Assembly: GCA_913054055.1 (NCBI GenBank)
Contig: CAJXIT010000148.1
Span: 1 to 8,250, forward strand
Length of the DNA: 8,250 nucleotides
Direction: 5' to 3'
Source: an uncultured Thalassolituus sp.
GTDB lineage: Bacteria; Pseudomonadota; Gammaproteobacteria; Pseudomonadales; Oceanobacteraceae
The notes beneath the pieces were generated by a model, which was not told where the DNA came from, searched no databases, and saw nothing but the letters and a program-made list of their open reading frames with translations. The position numbers and the translations under genes are program-made. Below are positions 1 to 5,785 of the stretch, one piece after another (within the stretch, counting starts at the first letter, position 1; the number at the start of each line of letters is the position of its first letter).

Positions 1-10
1 TTATTACATT

Positions 11-31
11 GTTTAAGTGTAAAACTTAAAC
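11..31 (-). repeat. Perfect inverted repeat over the stop codon of the PA4642-like gene
   Basis: GTTTAAGT and ACTTAAAC form an 8-bp perfect stem around a 5-nt loop. The TAA stop codon (26-28) lies inside the first arm as read on the minus strand. The stem is AT-rich and no T-run follows it, so it is a poor intrinsic terminator. It might protect or pause the transcript end. Confidence 0.5.
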
Positions 32-322
32 GGCACCGGCTGCTGTTAGCGCTGCCGCATAAGGCTTGCCTGGTTCGTGAGAAGCAATGATGCTAAGTGC
101 TGATTCACCCTCTAGGTTTTTAGCGCTCACGTTGTGGCCTTCACCTTTAAAGAACTCAACAAATTCAGCAAACGTTTCGGCTGTCATGTGCTGATAAGCT
201 TTCATGATGTTAATGTAATCCACATCTGTGCCGTCATAGCTTTCGCTTTCTAAGAAGAAGCGCATGCTGTCTTCTGTCCACTCGCCACCGAATACTTTTT
301 CTTTATCTTTTTTTAATGACAT
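26..322 (-). CDS. PA4642-family small protein, function unknown
   Basis: This 98-residue acidic soluble protein has no signal peptide or membrane segment. It begins with a lysine-rich MSLKKDKEKV, followed by an acidic helical region. I recognise the overall pattern (a KKDKE start, then a FxxxExxDGT-like segment, then an IMKAYQHM helix and a FAEFVEFFKGEGHN segment) as the PA4642 family of Pseudomonas and relatives, which has no established function. Residues about 61-98 (GHNVSAKNLEGESALSIIA ... AALTAAGA) resemble a single ankyrin repeat, and that reading is my inference. The ATG at 320-322 has an AGGA ribosome site 7 nt upstream. The gene lies 44 nt downstream of trmB on the same strand and may be its last operon partner, with no obvious promoter of its own. 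Gene call confident, family assignment fairly confident. Confidence 0.8.
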   Translation of the reverse strand: MSLKKDKEKVFGGEWTEDSMRFFLESESYDGTDVDYINIMKAYQHMTAETFAEFVEFFKGEGHNVSAKNLEGESALSIIASHEPGKPYAAALTAAGAV

Positions 323-366
323 GGTCTTTTCCTAATTCGTATCAGTTAATTAATGTTTATCTAAGA

Positions 367-390
367 TTAATTTACTTTTTTGTAAATTAA
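367..390 (-). repeat. Perfect inverted repeat over the stop codon of trmB
   Basis: TTAATTTAC and GTAAATTAA form a 9-bp perfect stem with a six-base homopolymer loop (T on plus, A on minus). On the minus strand it covers the last codons and the TAA of trmB. The stem is purely AT-rich apart from one pair and no T-run follows, so it is not a normal terminator. Confidence 0.5.
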
Positions 391-1140
391 ATCCCAAACA
401 CCATGGCCCAGTTTCTCACCACGGTTTTCAAATTTTGTTAATGGGCGGAAATCTGGCCTTGGGTGATACTCACCTTTGCCCGCAATGTTTTCATACCCGG
501 GAGCCGACTCCATCACTTCTAACATTTGCTCGGCATAATGTTCCCAGTCCGTTGCCATATGAAAGGTACCACCTACCTTCAATTTTTTGCGAATGGTTTC
601 AGCAAACTGAAGGGTTAAAATACGGCGCTTGTTATGACGGGCCTTGTGCCAAGGGTCTGGAAAAAATAACTGCATAGTCTGAAGAGAATCATCAGGAATG
701 CAGTGAGCTAAAATTTCGATGGCATCAAATTCATACACTCTTAGGTTTTCAACGCCCATTTCTTCGGCGTCACGCAGCAATCTGGCCACACCCGGAGTAT
801 GCACTTCAATCCCAATGTAATTTAAATGTAGATTAGCTTGGCACATTTCCACCAAGCTTTTGCCCATGCCAAAACCCACCTCTAATACCACAGGATTGTC
901 GTTACCAAACACAGCCGCATAATCCAGCTTCCCCCCTTCAAGGGTTAGGCCTTTTTGTGCAAAGTGCTCAGCGTATAATTCTCTGTGAGCCGGAGAAATG
1001 CGACCCTTGCGTACCACAAACGACTTAATGCGTTTGGCGTTAGGCACATTTAATGGCACACCGTGCTCATCACGCTCTACCTCGGTTGTTTCGGGCTGAG
1101 CGCTGGATTCTGGAAGATCGTTAGAATCGCTATCTGACAT
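367..1140 (-). CDS. trmB: tRNA (guanine-N7)-methyltransferase
   Basis: TrmB uses S-adenosylmethionine to make 7-methylguanosine at position 46 of the tRNA variable loop. The 257-residue protein has the full family signature: the SAM-binding motif LEVGFGMG at 86-93, GIEVHTPGV at 110-118, the diagnostic FPDPWHKARHNKRR at 160-173, ATDWE at 196-200, and the C-terminal LTKFENRGEKLGHGVWDL region at 234-251. It is slightly longer than the E. coli enzyme because of an acidic, Ser/Glu-rich N-terminal tail (residues 1-26). The frame is open 14 codons further to 1182. I chose the ATG at 1138-1140 because it has a GAGAAG ribosome site, starts just inside the DUF423 stop, and the upstream residues look non-homologous. 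The 11-nt overlap with the DUF423 gene suggests translational coupling. No truncation or missing motif is seen. Confidence 0.95.
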   Translation of the reverse strand: MSDSDSNDLPESSAQPETTEVERDEHGVPLNVPNAKRIKSFVVRKGRISPAHRELYAEHFAQKGLTLEGGKLDYAAVFGNDNPVVLEVGFGMGKSLVEMCQANLHLNYIGIEVHTPGVARLLRDAEEMGVENLRVYEFDAIEILAHCIPDDSLQTMQLFFPDPWHKARHNKRRILTLQFAETIRKKLKVGGTFHMATDWEHYAEQMLEVMESAPGYENIAGKGEYHPRPDFRPLTKFENRGEKLGHGVWDLIYKKVN

Positions 1141-1585
1141 CTTGCTTCTCAATATCTGGGTTCTTGTTGCATATGGCGGCATAGACTAAACACCCCCAGC
1201 CCACTAAAAAGGCTGTACCACCAATGGGCGTGATTATACCCAAAGCTTTTACTTGGGTCGCGGCCATCAGGTATAAACTGCCACTAAAGAGTAAAATTCC
1301 TAGACTAAAGCTGATGCTGGCGGCAGTTAAACCTTTCCAATTGGGCCACTGCTTAAGAGCAAAGCCCAATACCAGCAAGGCTAGAGCATGGCTCATTTGG
1401 TATTGTGCCCCAGTGGCGATCCAGTCTAAGGCTTTTGCATCCAATATGGCTTTTAAACCATGGGCTGCAAAGGCACCGATGGCTACACTCAGCCCAGCAA
1501 AGGTTGCGGCTAATAAGGTGATCGTTTGATATTTTTTCATGGTGGGCCACCATACGTGTGTATCAGTAGAAATCAAGGTTGCCAT
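1130..1585 (-). CDS. DUF423 family small membrane protein
   Basis: This is an inner-membrane protein of unknown function, related to E. coli YgdD. It has about four hydrophobic segments. Family-like features are the AIGAFAAHGLK motif after the first segment, the GAQYQMSHALALL helix, LFSGSLYLMA, and the ITPIGGTAFLVGWG motif. Two starts are possible. The ATG at 1583-1585 gives 151 residues and has a near-ideal GGGAGG site 6 nt upstream. The ATG at 1538-1540 gives 136 residues (MKKYQTIT), agrees better with the usual family length and has only a GGTGG site. I list the longer form on the strength of the ribosome site. The 15 extra residues (MATLISTDTHVWWPT) are unlike a typical DUF423 N-terminus. 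The gene overlaps trmB by 11 nt and probably heads a three-gene unit. I see no clear promoter in the 122 nt between it and rpoH. Confidence 0.87.
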   Translation of the reverse strand: MATLISTDTHVWWPTMKKYQTITLLAATFAGLSVAIGAFAAHGLKAILDAKALDWIATGAQYQMSHALALLVLGFALKQWPNWKGLTAASISFSLGILLFSGSLYLMAATQVKALGIITPIGGTAFLVGWGCLVYAAICNKNPDIEKQDVR

Positions 1586-1591
1586 TCAAAG

Positions 1592-1597
1592 CCTCCC
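1592..1597 (-). promoter_or_regulatory. Strong ribosome binding site supporting the long DUF423 start
   Basis: On the minus strand GGGAGG lies 6 nt upstream of the ATG at 1583-1585. The competing internal ATG at 1538-1540 has only GGTGG (1547-1551) at the same spacing. This favours initiation at the upstream codon. Confidence 0.55.
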
Positions 1598-1661
1598 GGA
1601 TGGCGCTTCGCTCTATTCAGACTACTTGCTACTTAATTAGTTTTTGCCTTCTCTTTGGCAC

Positions 1662-1686
1662 AAAAAAAGCGGCCTAAGCCGCTTTT
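1662..1686 (-). terminator. Intrinsic terminator of rpoH
   Basis: AAAAGCGGC and GCCGCTTTT form a 9-bp stem with a 4-nt loop (TTAG on the minus strand), followed on the minus strand by a run of seven T (1662-1668, overlapping the stem end). It lies 21 nt beyond the rpoH stop codon. It should separate rpoH from the DUF423-trmB unit, although the stem is symmetric enough to act weakly on the plus strand as well. Confidence 0.9.
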
Positions 1687-1707
1687 ATTCACATTAAATT
1701 GAAGGGT

Positions 1708-2574
1708 TTAGGCCACTTCTTCAATAATGCCTTTTACCTTGTTCATGGCATTTTTCTCTAGCTGGCGAATACGCTCAGCGGATACGCCATATTCATCGGC
1801 CAGTTCATGCAGTGTGGATTTTTGATCCGATAACCAGCGACGCATAATGATGTCGCGGCTACGATCATCCAGTTCTGACATGGCATTTTGCAAACGAGCG
1901 GTGGAATCTTGCTCGTAATCCGCATGCTCAATGGCCGCGGCAGGGTCAAAGCTGTGATCTTCTATGTAGTTCACAGGGGCCTGAAAAGCAGCATCATCGT
2001 CATCTGCCACTGGGCTATCAAATGCACTGTCATGGGCAGTCATACGACCTTCCATTTCTTGTACATCTCTTAACGCCACGCCTAAGTCATCGGCAATGCC
2101 TTGGGCTTCAGATTCGTTTAACCAGCCCATTTTCTTTTTGGTGCTACGCAGGTTAAAGAACAACTTACGCTGTGCTTTAGTGGTCGCCACCTTAACGATG
2201 CGCCAGTTTTTCAAAATAAATTCGTGGATTTCAGCTTTGATCCAGTGAACAGCAAAGCTCACTAGACGTACGCCTACTTCAGGGTTAAAACGTTTTACGG
2301 CCTTCATTAGGCCTACATTACCCTCTTGGATCAGGTCAGATTGATTCAAACCATAACCGCTGTAGCTTTTAGCAATATGAACAACAAAGCGAAGATGTGA
2401 CACAACTAAATGCTGTGCGGCATCTAGATCTTCTTCGTAATATAAACGTTCTGCTAGGGCTTTCTCTTCATCAGCAGTTAACACAGCAATGCCGCCGATC
2501 GCGTTCAAGTAACCATCAAGGTCACGACCTGGCGTCAGGCTTGCGATGTTAGGGACCATTAAGCTTGTGCTCAT
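1708..2574 (-). CDS. rpoH: RNA polymerase sigma-32 factor (heat-shock sigma)
   Basis: RpoH directs RNA polymerase to heat-shock promoters (chaperones and proteases). The 288-residue protein is close to the E. coli length (284). Region 2 is highly conserved: SHLRFVVHIAKSY at 59-71, DLIQEGNVGLMKAVKRFNPEVG at 80-101 and the VSFAVHWIKAEIHEFIL segment at 105-121. The sigma-32-specific RpoH box AQRKLFFNLR is at 134-143. Region 4 carries the helix-turn-helix STLHELADEYGVSAERIRQLEKNAM at 253-277. An acidic stretch (DDDD at 191-194) sits between regions 3 and 4, as in E. coli. The frame is open upstream to 2772, but the ATG at 2572-2574 is chosen because it starts at the normal family position and follows AGGAG. 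It is the last gene of the ftsY-ftsE-ftsX-rpoH series, but a 281-nt gap with a sigma-E-like promoter suggests independent transcription. Confidence 0.97.
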   Translation of the reverse strand: MSTSLMVPNIASLTPGRDLDGYLNAIGGIAVLTADEEKALAERLYYEEDLDAAQHLVVSHLRFVVHIAKSYSGYGLNQSDLIQEGNVGLMKAVKRFNPEVGVRLVSFAVHWIKAEIHEFILKNWRIVKVATTKAQRKLFFNLRSTKKKMGWLNESEAQGIADDLGVALRDVQEMEGRMTAHDSAFDSPVADDDDAAFQAPVNYIEDHSFDPAAAIEHADYEQDSTARLQNAMSELDDRSRDIIMRRWLSDQKSTLHELADEYGVSAERIRQLEKNAMNKVKGIIEEVA

Positions 2575-2654
2575 GTTTATATATTCTCCTAAAAAATTGG
2601 GTGTATATCTGGCTTTTGCCAAATTTAACGTTGTTGCAGTGTAGCATCGAGAAT

Positions 2655-2682
2655 TTAGAGCGCCAAGGCCATAAAAGGTTCC
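2655..2682 (-). promoter_or_regulatory. Candidate sigma-E (RpoE) promoter of rpoH
   Basis: On the minus strand GGAACCT (2676-2682) is followed after exactly 16 nt by TCTAA (2655-2659). This is close to the known RpoE consensus GGAACTT - 15/16 nt - TCnAA. Transcription would begin near 2648, leaving a leader of about 75 nt before the rpoH ATG. In E. coli one rpoH promoter (P3) is sigma-E dependent, so the location fits. No equally good sigma-70 promoter was found by eye in the same gap. Confidence 0.65.
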
Positions 2683-2735
2683 ATTTAACCTTTTGATGCA
2701 AATCAATGTCCCGCAGGATGAACGATCTGCAAAAT

Positions 2736-2749
2736 GCATAAGCTTATGC
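2736..2749. repeat. Perfect 14-bp palindrome upstream of rpoH
   Basis: GCATAAGCTTATGC is a perfect palindrome located about 54 nt upstream of the sigma-E-like -35 element. It could be the operator of a dimeric regulator, but I do not recognise the motif. A chance origin is possible. Confidence 0.35.
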
Positions 2750-2784
2750 TCAAAAAACGCCGATATACGCACTTTAAGTAGGCT

Positions 2785-2808
2785 ATTCGGTTCAGTGCCG
2801 AATCACTG
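2785..2808 (-). repeat. Overlapping alternative hairpins downstream of ftsX
   Basis: ATTCGG/CCGAAT (2785-2790 with 2798-2803) makes a 6-bp stem with a 7-nt loop. CAGTG/CACTG (minus strand, 2804-2808 with 2793-2797) makes a 5-bp stem that uses the first stem's arm as its loop. The two cannot form together. No T-run follows on the minus strand, so this is not a standard terminator for ftsX. Confidence 0.4.
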
Positions 2809-2855
2809 CTAATCCAACACTCAGGCAAACTCAGATCATATTAGCCCGACAAAGA

Positions 2856-3863
2856 TTAAGGCTCTATACGACTTAAGTGACGACTTACAGCTAACCAAGC
2901 CCCCAGCCAACCCAAAACCACACCGTCAAAGATTAGTAACAATGAATCACTAGGGCCTAGGCCTTTTAAGACAAATTCACTGCCATATAAACTGATTAAG
3001 CGCTCAACTGGGCCAGATAACCAATAAAGTCCGGCACTGAGCAGAATCCAAGCAATAAGCCCGCCACCTAGTCCAAACCAGATGCCTGTGTATAAGAATG
3101 GGCGCCTAACAAACGCATCGGTACCACCCACCAGCTTTACCACTCGTATTTCATCACGGCGGCTTTCAATGGATAGGCGAATGGTATTACCAATAATCAG
3201 CAATACCGCCAAACCCAATAAAGCCGCCAAAGCCCACACTAAGCGCTGACCTAAATCCATAAACTGATACAGACGTTTGACCCATAAAAGGTCCAATTGC
3301 ACCGACTCCACATGGGGCTGCTCTAAAATGGATTGCTCCAAGGCTTCTAAACCACCTGCATCTTGATTGCCCAGTTTAGGAATCACACTGATCACCCCTG
3401 GCAATGGGTTGGCTTCCAAACCTTCAATCACATCGGTTAATCCCGTACTGGCTTTGAACTCATTCAGAGCCTGCTCTGGGGAGATGTATTCGGCACTTTG
3501 TATTTGCGGCCAAGAGCGTAACTCGGCCGTGATCTCGTCAGCAAAACGCTGCTTGGTGCCTTGCTTTAAGTACACGCTCATCTGACTGCTTTGATCCCAT
3601 GTACGACTTAGCTGCTTCACATTTTCAAGAGACACATACAAGGTCATGGGCAATGAAAGCGCAATGGCCAACACCAACCATGTCATCAGGCTTGAACTAA
3701 ATGAGGATAACAAGCGTTGAAGGCTGTCCACCGCCATCAACTTATGATGCTGCAGGTACGCTTGCCATTGGCTTTGTGCCGTAATACTGCTGCGTTTATT
3801 GGCCGTCACTTTGATTTTGGCTTTGTCTACTTTTTTGGGTTTATTGAAGCTGTTACTGGCCAT
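2856..3863 (-). CDS. ftsX: Cell division ABC-transporter-like permease FtsX
   Basis: FtsX is the membrane subunit of the FtsEX complex. At the septum it passes FtsE ATPase signals to periplasmic activators of cell-wall amidases. The 335-residue protein has a basic cytoplasmic tail (1-50), a first membrane segment at about 58-78, a large periplasmic domain (about 79-205, with ENPLPxxxxVIPKL-like EANPLPGVISVIPKL at 150-164), and three further segments at about 207-226, 260-282 and 308-328. The cytoplasmic loop carries GNTIRLSIESRRDEIRVVKLVG at 225-246, which matches the family's conserved coupling region. I chose the ATG at 3861-3863, which has a GGAGG site 8 nt upstream. An earlier in-frame ATG at 3885-3887 has a weaker site. 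The chosen start overlaps ftsE by 11 nt, implying translational coupling. Confidence 0.95.
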   Translation of the reverse strand: MASNSFNKPKKVDKAKIKVTANKRSSITAQSQWQAYLQHHKLMAVDSLQRLLSSFSSSLMTWLVLAIALSLPMTLYVSLENVKQLSRTWDQSSQMSVYLKQGTKQRFADEITAELRSWPQIQSAEYISPEQALNEFKASTGLTDVIEGLEANPLPGVISVIPKLGNQDAGGLEALEQSILEQPHVESVQLDLLWVKRLYQFMDLGQRLVWALAALLGLAVLLIIGNTIRLSIESRRDEIRVVKLVGGTDAFVRRPFLYTGIWFGLGGGLIAWILLSAGLYWLSGPVERLISLYGSEFVLKGLGPSDSLLLIFDGVVLGWLGAWLAVSRHLSRIEP

Positions 3864-4560
3864 TATTCGGGCCTCCACTGGCTTCATAGTTTGCCGCTCG
3901 CTCGCCTGCTAAACGCCCTTCGCTTAAGCCAATTACTCGGTGTGGCAAGCGATTAATTAAAGGTAAATCGTGAGATGCGATTAATACGGATACGCCCACA
4001 TCATTAAACTGTTCAAACAGATTCATGATCTCGGCGCTTAATTTGGGATCCAGGTTACCGGTTGGTTCATCCGCCAGAATCAAGCTGGGCTTGTTCACGA
4101 CCGCACGGGCAATACCGATGCGTTGTTGTTCACCGCCACTGAGTTCAATGGGGTTTTGCTTTTCTTTATTCAGCAAGCCCACTTTATCTAGCGCAGCGCG
4201 CACTCGGCGCTCTAAATCTCGACTGGTATAGCCACTGATGCGAAGAGGCAGTGCCACGTTTTCGAAAACACTGCGATCAAATAACAACTGATGGTTTTGA
4301 AACACTACGCCGATGCGGCGACGATGAAAAGGGATATTGCTTTGGCTCACACGGGCAAGGTTGACCCCGTCTACCAGCACTTGGCCTTGGCTGGCCTTTT
4401 CCATAAGCATGATCAGCTTCAGCAGCGTACTTTTACCCGCCCCTGAGTGGCCGGTTAAAAATGCCATTTCCCCTTGGGCAATTTCAAAGCTTAAATCCGT
4501 AAGGGCGATGTGGCCTCCGGCGTAGCTTTTACTCACATGGTCAAAGAGAACATTTGCCAA
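3853..4560 (-). CDS. ftsE: Cell division ATP-binding protein FtsE
   Basis: FtsE is the cytoplasmic ATPase partner of FtsX, coupling ATP hydrolysis to peptidoglycan hydrolase activation during division. The 235-residue protein has a complete ABC ATPase core: Walker A GHSGAGKST at 37-45, Q-loop Gln88 in VVFQNHQLL, signature LSGGEQQR at 140-147, Walker B ILADEP at 161-166 with catalytic Glu165, D-loop GNLD at 168-171, and switch His197. EMAFLTGHSGAGKSTLLKLI is almost identical to E. coli FtsE. The start is a TTG (4558-4560), supported by GGAG 8 nt upstream. The only nearby upstream ATG is out of frame, and the protein begins at the expected family position. The C-terminal tail (about 220-235, rich in Gly/Asn) is variable and overlaps the ftsX start. 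It lies 79 nt downstream of ftsY. Confidence 0.96.
   Translation of the reverse strand: MANVLFDHVSKSYAGGHIALTDLSFEIAQGEMAFLTGHSGAGKSTLLKLIMLMEKASQGQVLVDGVNLARVSQSNIPFHRRRIGVVFQNHQLLFDRSVFENVALPLRISGYTSRDLERRVRAALDKVGLLNKEKQNPIELSGGEQQRIGIARAVVNKPSLILADEPTGNLDPKLSAEIMNLFEQFNDVGVSVLIASHDLPLINRLPHRVIGLSEGRLAGERAANYEASGGPNNGQ
3872..3876 (-). promoter_or_regulatory. Ribosome binding site deciding the ftsX start
   Basis: GGAGG on the minus strand sits inside the last codons of ftsE, 8 nt before the ATG at 3861-3863. It supports the shorter FtsX (335 residues) over the version starting at 3887. Confidence 0.6.
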
Positions 4561-4595
4561 ACTGACATCTCCGTTTTTCTATTCTAATTATTATT

Positions 4596-4621
4596 ACGCT
4601 TACCCTGTCCTGTGTAAGCGT
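4596..4621 (-). repeat. Hairpin in the ftsY-ftsE intergenic spacer
   Basis: ACGCTTAC and GTAAGCGT form an 8-bp perfect stem with a 10-nt loop. On the minus strand it is followed by TAATAATAATTAG rather than a T-run, so any termination of the ftsY transcript would be partial. On the plus strand a TTTTT tail is present, but no plus-strand gene ends here. It may be an attenuator or RNA-stability element setting the ftsY/ftsEX ratio. Confidence 0.5.
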
Positions 4622-4639
4622 TTTTAAACTGTAACTGAC

Positions 4640-5659
4640 TTAGTCTTGTGCAAATAAGGCTTCAATGAATTCGTTACGGTCAAATGGACGTAAGTCATCA
4701 ATTTGCTCACCCACACCAATAAAGCGTACTGGCAATTGCAGTTCTTTAGCTAGCGCAAAAATCACCCCACCTTTGGCCGTGCCGTCTAATTTGCTCAAGC
4801 TGACGCTGGTCACCCCAACCGCTTGCTGGAAGTTTTTTGCTTGGCTTAAGGCGTTTTGCCCTGTGCCGGCATCCAAAACCATCATCACTTCATGGGGTGC
4901 CGTGTCGTCTAACTTTTTCATAACACGCACCACTTTTTCTAATTCTTGCATCAGGTGTGCTTTGTTTTGCAAACGCCCGGCAGTGTCGGCAATCACAATA
5001 TCCACGCCTTTGGCTTTCGCAGACTGTACAGCATCAAAAATCACAGATGCGCTATCCGCACCAGTATGCTGTGCCACCACTTGAACTTGATTGCGCTCGC
5101 CCCAAGTTTGAAGCTGCTCAACCGCAGCCGCACGGAAAGTATCACCTGCTGCCAACATCACAGACTTACCTTCCGCTTGGAAGCGTTTTGCCATTTTGCC
5201 AATGGTGGTGGTTTTGCCCACGCCATTCACACCCACCATTAAAATCACATACGGGGATTTACTGGTATCGATCTCAAGAGGTTGATGACACGGCTCTAAT
5301 AATTCTGACATGCGATCTTTTAACGCATGAAACAAAGCATCGCTGTCACCCAATTCTTTACGGGAAGCACGTTCGGTTAAATCATTAATAATATCTTGAG
5401 TGGCGGCCACACCAATATCTGCCATAAGCAGTTGGGTTTCGATTTCTTCTAATAAGTCGTCATCGATTTCTTTTTTGCCCAGCAATAAGTCGCCAAGACC
5501 ACTGGCTAAACCCGAGCGCGTTCGACTTAGGCCATTTTTGATGCGCGCAAAAAAGCCAGCTTCTGAGGTTTCTTCAGTAACTGGCGCATTTTGAGTGTCT
5601 GCTTCTGCTTGTGACGGTACCTGTTCCGCCTTTTTTTTGGATTTTCCCCAACCGAACAT
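4640..5659 (-). CDS. ftsY: Signal recognition particle receptor FtsY
   Basis: FtsY is the SRP receptor GTPase that docks ribosome-SRP complexes at the inner membrane for co-translational insertion. With the ATG at 5657-5659 it has 339 residues. The segment GFFARIKNGLSRTRSGLASG (35-54) is the membrane-binding amphipathic helix at the start of the N domain. The G domain shows P-loop GVNGVGKTTT at 143-152, DTFRAAAVEQL at 173-183, DTAGR at 225-229, SKLD at 289-292 (TKLD in most relatives), GGVIFALA at 297-304 and GVGEQIDDLRPF at 315-326. The acidic A domain is only about 34 residues, much shorter than in E. coli (497-residue protein). An alternative ATG at 5681-5683 adds MASGGTRP. I prefer MFGWGK because FtsY of pseudomonads, as I recall, also starts MFG and an AGGTGG site precedes it. 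It heads the ftsYEX series. Confidence 0.96.
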   Translation of the reverse strand: MFGWGKSKKKAEQVPSQAEADTQNAPVTEETSEAGFFARIKNGLSRTRSGLASGLGDLLLGKKEIDDDLLEEIETQLLMADIGVAATQDIINDLTERASRKELGDSDALFHALKDRMSELLEPCHQPLEIDTSKSPYVILMVGVNGVGKTTTIGKMAKRFQAEGKSVMLAAGDTFRAAAVEQLQTWGERNQVQVVAQHTGADSASVIFDAVQSAKAKGVDIVIADTAGRLQNKAHLMQELEKVVRVMKKLDDTAPHEVMMVLDAGTGQNALSQAKNFQQAVGVTSVSLSKLDGTAKGGVIFALAKELQLPVRFIGVGEQIDDLRPFDRNEFIEALFAQD

Positions 5660-5785
5660 GGGTCTAGTTCCACCTGATGCCATAAAAGGTCTATCCTAAC
5701 ATTAGTGGTCTATAAATACTGCTATCACTTAGGCCAGAACACCGCAAACAGCACAATAATAATATTAAGACGGCAAGGAAGCTGA

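Noticed and set aside
1224..1529. Plus-strand open frame opposite the DUF423 gene
   Set aside because: It is antisense to a recognisable membrane protein, has no ribosome site of note, and its sequence resembles no known family.
1598..1661. Sigma-70 promoter for the DUF423-trmB unit
   Set aside because: The only candidate pair (TTGTGC with TAATTA) matches the -10 consensus at too few positions to call.
2575..2660. RNA thermometer in the rpoH leader
   Set aside because: Expected from E. coli, and short AU pairings around the AGGAG site exist, but the best complement of the site (ATTCTC at 2649-2654) lies at or before the predicted transcript start. No convincing structure can be drawn by eye.
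2575..2772. Open frame extending rpoH upstream by 66 codons
   Set aside because: The extra residues have no similarity to sigma factors, the family start and AGGAG site fit the ATG at 2572-2574, and the stretch contains the promoter-like and leader elements.
4596..4630. Plus-strand terminator (stem followed by TTTTT)
   Set aside because: No plus-strand gene ends here. The element is listed only as a hairpin in the ftsY-ftsE spacer.
4665..5388. Long open frames on the plus strand opposite ftsY
   Set aside because: They lie fully antisense to a well-conserved gene, have no family resemblance, and show composition expected from the complementary strand.
5684..5785. Divergent promoters between ftsY and the M16-like gene
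   Set aside because: TATAAA (5711-5716, plus strand) looks like a -10 box, but no -35 box stands at suitable spacing on either strand. Promoters must exist here, but I cannot place them.
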